Positions 1 to 5,091 of a stretch of DNA of 5,091 nucleotides are shown here, one piece after another; the stretch's first letter is position 1, and every line of letters starts with the position of its first letter. The position numbers were made by a program, and so were the translations under genes. The notes under the pieces are model-generated. The model ran no database searches and was not told where the DNA came from. It was given only the letters and a program-made list of their open reading frames with translations. The stretch lies in assembly GCA_024277515.1 (NCBI GenBank), contig JAJRVB010000050.1:1-5091 (forward strand), written 5' to 3'. This stretch comes from Nitrospirota bacterium. GTDB taxonomy: Bacteria > Nitrospirota > Thermodesulfovibrionia > UBA6902.

Positions 1-699
1 AGAGATTGCCAGTTCTTTTATCTCTCCTTCTCCCACGACCGGTATTTCAACTCCGATGTCTCCCTCTCCAACACTCTTCACACCCCTGTTAAGGATAAGG
101 ATTGGCCGCAGTATCCTTCGTGCCATGAGGAGGCCGAGCAGTATGCCGCCGAAAATGACTGCTGATGCAAGGAAAAAGAGCTTGTTTTTCAGGTCTGCCA
201 GTGTTGTATTCAGGGGTCTTTTTGTCATGCTTATCCTGAGAAATCCCATTGTTCCGCGGGAGTCATCATAGACAGGAAGGCTGAAATAAATTACAGGCAG
301 TACGCTGTCTTCCCTGATATCAATGTTTTCCGACAAGGCCTTGAAGTCAAGAGGCGGGGGGGCGATGTCCTGATATGTCTCGTCCTTGTACGCCTGCTGG
401 AGGAACTCCTTGTTTTTGTCGTACACTTCAATGGACACCACGAGACTTTCACTGCTTTTCATGGGGCCTGACAGGTGTGACCCGAGCTCATCGGGATTTT
501 CATGCAGAAGAGGGTTTATAAGGCTGTGGGCTATAAATTCAGCAAGATACCTGCCTTTGCTCCGGAGATCTGCTTCCAGTGTCTTCCGCTCCTCCATCAA
601 AATAAACCAGCCAACAGCTATTATTGCAGCGGCAATGATAACAGCAATGGAGACGGAGATACGAAAGGCTATACTGTCAAAGATTTTTTTCAGTCTCAT
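1..699 (-). CDS. Membrane-bound sensor protein, N-terminal part (TM-sensor-TM-HAMP), truncated by window edge
   Basis: Reading the minus strand from the ATG at 699-697 gives 233 uninterrupted codons that run off the left edge. It starts MRLKKIFDSIAFRIS. Residues 12-34 form a first membrane segment after a basic N-terminus, residues 35-173 would lie outside the membrane, and residues 174-193 form a second membrane segment (FFLASAVIFGGILLGLLMA). Residues 194-233 look like the start of a HAMP linker: RxLRP with Pro199, GEGDI at 211-215 and the acidic EIKELA end. This is the sensing half of a transmembrane signalling protein. The output domain (histidine kinase, chemoreceptor, cyclase or GGDEF) is outside the window, so the exact class is unknown; a histidine kinase is the most likely guess. 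An in-frame TAA lies 9 codons upstream and the next ATG would remove TM1, so 699 is the chosen start although no clear Shine-Dalgarno precedes it. It is divergent from the kinase-regulator pair. No haem motif is visible in its sensor domain. Confidence 0.85.
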   Translation of the reverse strand, partial: MRLKKIFDSIAFRISVSIAVIIAAAIIAVGWFILMEERKTLEADLRSKGRYLAEFIAHSLINPLLHENPDELGSHLSGPMKSSESLVVSIEVYDKNKEFLQQAYKDETYQDIAPPPLDFKALSENIDIREDSVLPVIYFSLPVYDDSRGTMGFLRISMTKRPLNTTLADLKNKLFFLASAVIFGGILLGLLMARRILRPILILNRGVKSVGEGDIGVEIPVVGEGEIKELAIS

Positions 700-761
700 G
701 GAACATAGGAAGCGCCGGTATAATTATTCCGGGATTAATTATAACTGATTCAATATATATT

Positions 762-791
762 ATGACAGCTTCCCTGTTTTCATATTATAAT
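762..791 (+). promoter_or_regulatory. Putative sigma-70-type promoter for the kinase-regulator operon
   Basis: ATGACA at 762-767 matches the -35 consensus TTGACA at five of six positions. It is followed after 18 bp by a perfect TATAAT -10 box at 786-791. Transcription would start near 798 and give a leader of about 100 nt before the histidine kinase ATG at 897. The region is very AT-rich, so chance TATAAT matches are common; the paired -35 and correct spacing raise the case. No equally good promoter was found on the minus strand for the divergent sensor. Confidence 0.5.
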
Positions 792-816
792 GAATTTATT
801 ATTACCACTACCCCTC

Positions 817-846
817 TAAATCTCCCCTTATAAAGGGGAGACTTTA
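817..846. repeat. Perfect palindromic hairpin, dispersed-repeat-like, in the kinase leader
   Basis: TCTCCCCTT (821-829) is the exact reverse complement of AAGGGGAGA (833-841), with a 3-nt ATA loop. The pairing extends outward through TAAA (817-820) and TTTA (843-846) if C842 is bulged. There is no run of T on either side, so it does not look like an intrinsic terminator. Short palindromes of the CTCCCC/GGGGAG kind, flanked by TAAA, resemble REP-like elements scattered through intergenic regions of many bacterial genomes. If the promoter at 762-791 is real, the hairpin lies in the 5' leader of the kinase mRNA. Confidence 0.6.
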
Positions 847-896
847 AACCACTCCCGTTATAGTAGCCGGTCAGGCGTGTATGTTATATTTAAATA

Positions 897-2417
897 ATGT
901 TAAGCAGTGTGAAATTCAAGATAACAATTATTGCATTTCTTATCATTTCTCTCATCATGGTGCTGTCTACGTGGAGGGACATAAGGGGCACGGAGCAGAA
1001 GCTGCTTGACACTCAGAAAGAAAAGGTCGTGCTGCTTTCCGAGAGGATATCACACAGCATCATGGTCCTCATGCTAAAGAACAAATGGAAGGACCTGCAG
1101 GCATTTATTGAAGGCCTCACAAGGGATTCCGGCGAGATCGGGGGTATACGCGTTTATCATCCTGAAAGCGGGCTGATCGTCGCTTCTTCATCCAGAACCG
1201 ATATCGGGACGAAGATAACCACCCATGACGATGAGATGTTGAAAAAAAAGGAGATAAAAAATGCATATCTTACAGAGAAGAACGGACTGCGCTATGCGTC
1301 CAAGCTCTCGCTTATCCATAATCAGACCGCCTGTAACAGGTGCCATGGTCCGGAAAAAGAGGTGCTGGGTGTACTGGGAGTAGACATCTCTCTTGCTGAT
1401 GTATATGCCTCCATAGATGAACTCAAGGCCGAGCATTTCATAGACGCCCTTATCGGGTTTATGCTTATAGGCGGCGGGCTTATGCTGGTCATAGGACTGC
1501 TGATAGACCGCCCTGTAAAGAGAATGATCCGCACTATCCGGAGGATTGAAGGCGGCGACCTGACAGCGCGGATGGATGAAGACAAAAAAGATGAATTCGG
1601 ATTGATGGCAAAGAGTTTTAACAGAATGCTCGAGTCGCTCGAATCGGCCAAGCAGGAGATTGAAATGTGTCATGCGGATCAGATGCAGCGGGCGGCGAAA
1701 CTTGCGTCTCTTGGTGAGATTATTTCCGGGATTGCCCATGAAATCAAGAATCCCCTTACGGGAATCAGCTGCGCGGTCCAGGTGCTGCAGCTCGAAATGG
1801 CCGGAGACGACAGCAAGAGAGAAGTGACGACTGAGATACTGAATCACATCAGGAGACTTGACAGGACGGTAAAGGACTTATTGAATTACGCAAAGCCGAA
1901 GCCACCCAGCTTCTCTCCGCATCAGTTGGAGGACATCCTGAACAAGGCTGTTTTTTTTGTATATCCAGAGGCGAAAAAGCACAATGTCAAAATAGATACG
2001 GACCTCATGGGGGAGGTCCCGGATGTGATGATGGACTCTGATCAGATGCAGCAGGTGTTTCTGAACCTGATGATCAATGCGGTGCAGGCCATGCTGCACG
2101 GCGGGGCGCTAAAGATCACCATCTCAAAGACCGACAGGGAAATGCCGGAGAATGATAAAATAATGGAACTGCTTCCTGCGGAGGGCGCGGTGAAAATTGA
2201 TTTTACGGATACGGGCAAGGGAATAGATGCAGAATATCTTGACACGATTTTTGACCCCTTCTTCACAAAAAAGTCGAAGGGGACCGGGCTCGGCCTTGCA
2301 ATAAGCAGGAGAATCGTGCAGGAGCACGGGGGGGAAATAGTGGTGAAAAGCGGGGTTGGCACAGGGAGTAAATTTACGATATACTTGCCGGTAATGCGCG
2401 GGGGAAAAAACGCATAA
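897..2417 (+). CDS. Sensor histidine kinase with a c-type haem motif in its extracytoplasmic domain
   Basis: This 506-residue membrane kinase autophosphorylates on a histidine and passes phosphate to a response regulator, most likely the gene directly downstream. TM1 is at about residues 8-25, the extracytoplasmic sensor at 26-184, TM2 at 185-203, and HAMP at about 204-255 (RPVKRM, EGGDL). The HisKA dimerisation helix carries AHEIKNPL with His281. The ATPase domain has the N-box NLMINAVQAM (390-399), G1 DTGKGI (438-443), F-box FDPFF (452-456) and G2 GTGLGLAI (462-469), so all catalytic motifs are intact. The sensor domain contains CNRCH (146-150; DNA 1332-1346) followed by GPEKEVLGVLGVDISL, a pattern known from haem-binding sensor domains of cytochrome-rich anaerobes, which suggests covalent haem c and redox or gas-ligand sensing. 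A TAA codon lies 2 codons before the ATG, so the start cannot move upstream. No Shine-Dalgarno is seen there; a GTG at 909 is the only close alternative. The stop is 31 nt before the regulator gene. Confidence 0.95.
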   Translation: MLSSVKFKITIIAFLIISLIMVLSTWRDIRGTEQKLLDTQKEKVVLLSERISHSIMVLMLKNKWKDLQAFIEGLTRDSGEIGGIRVYHPESGLIVASSSRTDIGTKITTHDDEMLKKKEIKNAYLTEKNGLRYASKLSLIHNQTACNRCHGPEKEVLGVLGVDISLADVYASIDELKAEHFIDALIGFMLIGGGLMLVIGLLIDRPVKRMIRTIRRIEGGDLTARMDEDKKDEFGLMAKSFNRMLESLESAKQEIEMCHADQMQRAAKLASLGEIISGIAHEIKNPLTGISCAVQVLQLEMAGDDSKREVTTEILNHIRRLDRTVKDLLNYAKPKPPSFSPHQLEDILNKAVFFVYPEAKKHNVKIDTDLMGEVPDVMMDSDQMQQVFLNLMINAVQAMLHGGALKITISKTDREMPENDKIMELLPAEGAVKIDFTDTGKGIDAEYLDTIFDPFFTKKSKGTGLGLAISRRIVQEHGGEIVVKSGVGTGSKFTIYLPVMRGGKNA

Positions 2418-2439
2418 CTGAAGAATTTATATGTTGTCC

Positions 2440-2451
2440 GGAGGATGATTG
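2440..2451 (+). promoter_or_regulatory. Ribosome binding site that decides a TTG start
   Basis: GGAGG at 2440-2444 lies 4 nt before TTG 2449-2451. An in-frame TGA at 2446-2448 directly precedes the TTG, so translation of the regulator cannot start further upstream. Starting at a later Met or Val would cut into the receiver domain. The ATG at 2445 is in another frame and ends after 10 codons. Confidence 0.75.
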
Positions 2452-3822
2452 GTCCAGAGCAAGATCCTTGTCATTGATGACGAGGAATTTATAACGAAAA
2501 GCCTCAAGCAGCACCTTGAAAAAGAGGGGAGCGAAGTTTATACGTCCTCTACCGGAGAGGAAGGGCTGGAAATGTTCAGGGCCGAGGCCCCCGATATTGT
2601 CCTCCTGGACCTCAATATGCCTGGTATCGGCGGCATCGAGACGCTGAAGTCGCTGAAAAAGCTGAGCAGTGATGTTATCGTCATCATCATTACGGCCCAC
2701 GGAGATATCGAAACCGCGGTCTCCGCCATAAAGCTCGGTGCATATGATTTTGTGGAGAAGCCCTTTGAACTCGACAGGATGTCGGTCATCGTCAGGAAGT
2801 CGATGGAGACGGTGCATCTCAAAAGGGAAGTCAATTTTCTGCGGGAAGAAAAGTTCGATGCCTATAATTTTAATAATATAGTCGGCGCGTCCGCTGCCAT
2901 GAACGATATCATTGTGCTTGCAAAAAAAGTGGCGGAAAGCGATGCAAATACCATCCTTATCCAGGGGGAAAGCGGGACAGGAAAGAGCCTGCTCGCGCGG
3001 GCCATACATTACCACAGTCCTCGCGCGTCAGAGCCGTTTGTTGAAATAACCTGCACCGCCATACCCGAGGCGCTTATTGAAAGCGAGCTTTTCGGCCATG
3101 AAAAGGGCGCTTTTACCGATGCAAAGGTCTCAAAGAAGGGGCTCTTTGAAGTGGCGAACGGGGGGACGATTTACCTCGATGAAATAGGAGACATCAAGCT
3201 CTCTGCTCAGGCCAAGCTGCTCCGGGCGCTTGAAGAAAAGACCTTCAAGAGGATAGGGGGACTCAGGGATGTAAAGGTGAATGTGAGAATTGTGGCAACC
3301 ACAAACAAGAAAGACCTCGAAGGGGCCGTCAGGGACGGGAGTTTCAGGGCGGACCTTTATTACAGGCTTAAGGTGTTCCCGATATTTATCCTTCCCCTGA
3401 GGGAAAGAACTGAGGACATCATCCCTCTCGCAATGCATCATATCAAGAGATTCAACAAGGAATTCAGGAAAAATGTAGAGGAGATATCCCCTGATGCTGA
3501 AAAGCTGCTTCTGGACTACCCATGGTTCGGGAATGCGAGAGAACTCAGAAATGTTGTCGAGAGAATATGCATACTTGAGGACACGGATGTCATTCATCCC
3601 GAGCACCTCCCTGCGGAAATCATTGATTACGTTGATACGGAATCGGCAGAAGGCGTATCAATAGACCTGCCGAGTGAGGGGCTTTCCCTGAAGCATGTGG
3701 AAAAACAGCTGATAGTTCAGGCGATAAAAAAGGCCGATAATAATCAGACCAGGGCAGCCAAACTCCTCGGCATATCACGGGACGCCCTAAGATACAAGAT
3801 GCAGAAATTCAAACTGCTCTGA
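2449..3822 (+). CDS. NtrC-family sigma-54-dependent response regulator
   Basis: This 457-residue cytoplasmic enhancer-binding regulator has the standard three domains and typical family length. The receiver domain (about 4-120) has the acidic pair D10-D11, phospho-acceptor D54 in LLDLNMPG, T82 and K104. The AAA+ sigma-54 activation domain (about 143-376) has Walker A GESGTGKS (173-180), the sigma-54 contact loop GAFTDA (220-225), Walker B GGTIYLDEIG (238-247) and the arginine-finger region FRADLYYRL (299-307). The C-terminal Fis-type helix-turn-helix is at about 414-457 (QTRAAKLLGISRDALRYKM). Two departures from the commonest family sequences are GAFTDA for GAFTGA and WFGNAREL for WPGNVREL; both keep the key residues. 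It starts at TTG 2449 behind GGAGG and lies 31 nt after the haem kinase, so the two form a two-component operon. The sigma-54 promoter at 4121-4137, in front of the downstream cytochrome gene, is its most obvious target. It resembles AtoC/ZraR/HydG-type proteins, but the exact subfamily cannot be named. Confidence 0.96.
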   Translation: MVQSKILVIDDEEFITKSLKQHLEKEGSEVYTSSTGEEGLEMFRAEAPDIVLLDLNMPGIGGIETLKSLKKLSSDVIVIIITAHGDIETAVSAIKLGAYDFVEKPFELDRMSVIVRKSMETVHLKREVNFLREEKFDAYNFNNIVGASAAMNDIIVLAKKVAESDANTILIQGESGTGKSLLARAIHYHSPRASEPFVEITCTAIPEALIESELFGHEKGAFTDAKVSKKGLFEVANGGTIYLDEIGDIKLSAQAKLLRALEEKTFKRIGGLRDVKVNVRIVATTNKKDLEGAVRDGSFRADLYYRLKVFPIFILPLRERTEDIIPLAMHHIKRFNKEFRKNVEEISPDAEKLLLDYPWFGNARELRNVVERICILEDTDVIHPEHLPAEIIDYVDTESAEGVSIDLPSEGLSLKHVEKQLIVQAIKKADNNQTRAAKLLGISRDALRYKMQKFKLL

Positions 3823-3914
3823 TACGGATACGTCAGAAGAACGGGTTTAAATATAGTATTTCATTATTTGAGTATAAATAACTCCACTTTTTTATGAAAA
3901 AAGGATATAATTCA

Positions 3915-3977
3915 GGTTATAATCATAATAAGCTTGTCTCTTACCCGTTGTACTAAATATAAAATCTGGGTTATAAT
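3915..3977 (+). repeat. Two direct copies of GGTTATAAT
   Basis: GGTTATAAT occurs at 3915-3923 and 3969-3977, 54 bp apart. Each contains a perfect TATAAT. The second has TTGTAC at 3948-3953 with an 18-bp spacer, a weak -35 match, so it could be a secondary sigma-70 promoter. They could also be protein-binding half-sites or chance AT-rich matches. Confidence 0.3.
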
Positions 3978-3996
3978 TCTCAAATGCGCAAAATAA

Positions 3997-4028
3997 CACA
4001 CTGATGAATAGGACAAAGAATCAGTGTG
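3997..4028. promoter_or_regulatory. Inverted repeat, candidate enhancer (UAS) for the NtrC-type regulator
   Basis: CACACTGAT (3997-4005) and ATCAGTGTG (4020-4028) are perfect 9-bp inverted copies separated by 14 bp. Half-site centres are 23 bp apart, about two helical turns, so both would face the same side of the DNA. The centre lies about 135 bp upstream of the predicted sigma-54 start, where dimeric enhancer-binding proteins usually bind. A terminator is less likely because the nearest T-run begins about 20 nt after the stem. Confidence 0.5.
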
Positions 4029-4120
4029 AGGGTGGAATATTAAAATTATTTTTTTAAATTTCCTTTTTTTACGGTTAGTAGCTGTATCGACATCCAGACT
4101 TAACTCTGTCGGACCTGACA

Positions 4121-4137
4121 CTGGCATATGATTTGCG
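4121..4137 (+). promoter_or_regulatory. Sigma-54 (RpoN) promoter of the multihaem cytochrome gene
   Basis: CTGGCATATGATTTGCG matches the sigma-54 consensus YTGGCACGRNNNTTGCW. The -24 half CTGGCA is perfect over its first six positions and the -12 half TTGC is perfect. The invariant GG (4123-4124) and GC (4135-4136) are exactly 10 bp apart. Transcription would begin near 4148, giving a leader of about 120 nt before the ATG at 4271. A sigma-54 activator is encoded immediately upstream and an inverted repeat lies at enhancer distance, which strengthens the call. Confidence 0.82.
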
Positions 4138-4256
4138 TGTTTATTTTTCAGGTAAGATGCCGGGTTAAGGTAATTAACATATAAAACTGAGTTGAGAGCT
4201 TATTTTTTATAGAAATGGAGGGAGACCTGAAAAGATGAGAAAAAAATTTAAAACAA

Positions 4257-4273
4257 AGGAGGTAGTGAATATG
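4257..4273 (+). promoter_or_regulatory. Strong Shine-Dalgarno that decides the cytochrome start
   Basis: AGGAGGT at 4257-4263 places GGAGG 8 nt before ATG 4271, close to ideal. A second in-frame ATG at 4235 also has a GGAGGGAG-like site (4217-4224) about 10 nt upstream and would add 12 basic residues in front of the signal peptide. The 4271 start gives a normal-length signal peptide and is preferred. Confidence 0.75.
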
Positions 4274-5091
4274 AAAAAAACAATCTTAACGATGTTTCTC
4301 CTGTTCCTGTCGGTTGTGCTGATATATGGATACGCTGATGCGATTTCAGGTGTATGTTCCAACTGTCACACCATGCATAACAGTCAGGACGGTGCAGCAG
4401 TGGCCGTTGGCGGCCCTAATGAGCAGCTGCTTAATGCCGGTTGTGTAGCATGCCACACGACCGCAACAGGACAGACCAGCTCATATGGCGCCCCGGCAAT
4501 CCTGCATACGACCGCTCCGACAACTCAGGGTCAGACCAGTACCCTTGCAGGCGGAGACTTTTACTGGGTAAACGCAGATGAAACCGCGAATGCGGCAAAA
4601 GGGCACAATGTCATCGACCTTTCAGGCGTTACCGGCCCTGACGCGAATATGCCGGGCACAGGACTGACCCCTCCGGGCTGGGACCCTGTGGCAACCGGGA
4701 CGAGTTTCCCGGCCGGCCAGGTAGCGGGCGGTGAGGCCACATGGACGAGCCAGCTTACATGTGCAGGCACATATGGCTGTCATGGAGACCATGCATCTGC
4801 GGGCAGTTTCCCTGGGATGACAGGGGCCCACCACAACAACACCGGCGGGACATCGACCCAGGCCTCTACAGCCGATACTACAGGTAACAGCTTCAGGTTC
4901 CTCTGGAGGATTAAAGGACGCGAAAAAGCGAACCGGAACTGGACTCAAACAGCAACGCTACATAATGAATATTATCGCGCCAACCTCACGGTTGACAGGC
5001 GCGCGGGCGGACTGGCTGCTTACGGTACCAGGGACACCATCAGTTTTCTCTGTGCCCAGTGTCACGGGGTATTTCACAGCACGATCGATTC
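4271..5091 (+). CDS. Secreted multihaem c-type cytochrome, OmcS-like, N-terminal part
   Basis: Open from ATG 4271 to the right edge: 273 codons, no stop. Residues 1-24 are a classic Sec signal peptide (MKK, hydrophobic core, cleavage probably after ADA), so the protein is exported and haem is attached in the periplasm. Haem motifs are CSNCH (29-33), CVACH (58-62) and CAQCH (261-265). C164 and C170-H171 form an unusual C-x5-CH motif in LTCAGTYGCHGDH. Extra histidines that could be distal ligands include H36, H112, H174, H187, H188 and H269. CSNCHTMHNSQ, GGDFYW followed by KGHNV, and CAQCHGVFHS resemble the order and wording of motifs recalled for the Geobacter filament cytochrome OmcS, so electron transfer at the cell surface is plausible but unproven. 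More haems are expected beyond the window. A sigma-54 promoter and the haem kinase-regulator pair lie upstream, suggesting regulated expression. If translation began at 4235 the protein would be 12 residues longer. Confidence 0.9.
   Translation, partial: MKKTILTMFLLFLSVVLIYGYADAISGVCSNCHTMHNSQDGAAVAVGGPNEQLLNAGCVACHTTATGQTSSYGAPAILHTTAPTTQGQTSTLAGGDFYWVNADETANAAKGHNVIDLSGVTGPDANMPGTGLTPPGWDPVATGTSFPAGQVAGGEATWTSQLTCAGTYGCHGDHASAGSFPGMTGAHHNNTGGTSTQASTADTTGNSFRFLWRIKGREKANRNWTQTATLHNEYYRANLTVDRRAGGLAAYGTRDTISFLCAQCHGVFHSTID

Larger units (their letters stand above)
3823..4270. other. AT-rich regulatory intergenic region before the cytochrome gene
   Basis: These 448 bp contain no convincing gene. 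They hold two GGTTATAAT copies, an inverted repeat, two runs of seven T (4049-4055, 4064-4070), a sigma-54 promoter and a leader of about 120 nt. No intrinsic terminator was found after the regulator stop codon, so read-through into the cytochrome gene cannot be excluded. The T-rich stretch lies between the presumed enhancer and the promoter, where DNA bending would help looping. A small GTTAA/TTAAC stem (4164-4178) lies in the leader. Confidence 0.7.

Noticed and set aside
56..748. Plus-strand open frames over the left edge (56-271, 386-748, 502-708)
   Set aside because: They lie on the opposite strand of a 233-codon minus-strand frame with clear TM-TM-HAMP structure. Their own translations show no recognisable domain.
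1188..3606. Several minus-strand open frames across the kinase and regulator genes
   Set aside because: They are antisense to two complete genes with all catalytic motifs, and have no recognisable protein features.
3997..4055. Inverted repeat plus T-run as an intrinsic terminator of the regulator gene
   Set aside because: The T-run begins about 20 nt after the stem, the loop is 14 nt and the stem is not GC-rich, which fits an operator better than a terminator.
3912..4127. A 71-codon minus-strand frame in the intergenic region
   Set aside because: It has no ribosome binding site, low-complexity AT-rich composition, and its start overlaps the sigma-54 promoter.
4140..4270. Cyclic-di-GMP riboswitch in the cytochrome leader
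   Set aside because: Such riboswitches occur upstream of cytochromes in Geobacter and CCGGGTT is present, but the conserved CGCAAAG-type core and paired helices are missing.
4235..4270. A separate leader peptide starting at ATG 4235
   Set aside because: It is in frame with the cytochrome and has no stop before ATG 4271, so it can only be an N-terminal extension.
4561..4948. Minus-strand frames of 69 and 108 codons
   Set aside because: They are shadows of the cytochrome coding frame.

Overview
The window reads as part of a chromosome from a Gram-negative, anaerobic or respiratory bacterium that makes c-type cytochromes. The protein style (a haem-binding sensor kinase, a sigma-54 activator, and a cytochrome with the CxxCHTMHNS motif) fits Desulfobacterota/Desulfuromonadia or Nitrospirota. 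The sequence alone does not fix the lineage. Genes are of balanced base composition and the intergenic regions are clearly AT-rich.

Layout. (1) Positions 1-699, minus strand: the first 233 codons of a membrane sensor (TM - extracytoplasmic domain - TM - HAMP), cut by the window edge before its output domain. (2) Positions 700-896: a divergent intergenic region with a good sigma-70-type promoter pointing right and a perfect 9-bp palindromic hairpin in the presumed leader. (3) Positions 897-2417, plus strand: a sensor histidine kinase whose extracytoplasmic domain carries a CNRCH c-type haem motif. (4) Positions 2449-3822, plus strand: its likely partner, an NtrC-family response regulator (REC - AAA+ - Fis HTH) with a TTG start and a GAFTDA variant of the sigma-54 contact loop. 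(5) Positions 3823-4270: a 448-bp AT-rich intergenic region with a near-perfect sigma-54 promoter (GG-N10-GC, 4121-4137). An inverted repeat (3997-4028) lies about 135 bp upstream of the predicted transcription start, a typical enhancer position. (6) Positions 4271-5091, plus strand: the N-terminal part of a secreted multihaem c-type cytochrome with three CxxCH motifs, one unusual C-x5-CH motif and OmcS-like sequence features, cut by the right window edge.

How it fits together (inference). The haem-bearing kinase senses redox state or a haem ligand outside the cytoplasmic membrane and phosphorylates the NtrC-type regulator. That regulator binds the inverted repeat and activates sigma-54 RNA polymerase at the promoter of the multihaem cytochrome. 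The window would then hold a complete redox-sensing circuit: haem sensor, enhancer-binding regulator, enhancer, sigma-54 promoter and haem-protein target. The divergent HAMP sensor may belong to the same or a neighbouring signalling module. No tRNA, rRNA, CRISPR array or insertion sequence was seen.
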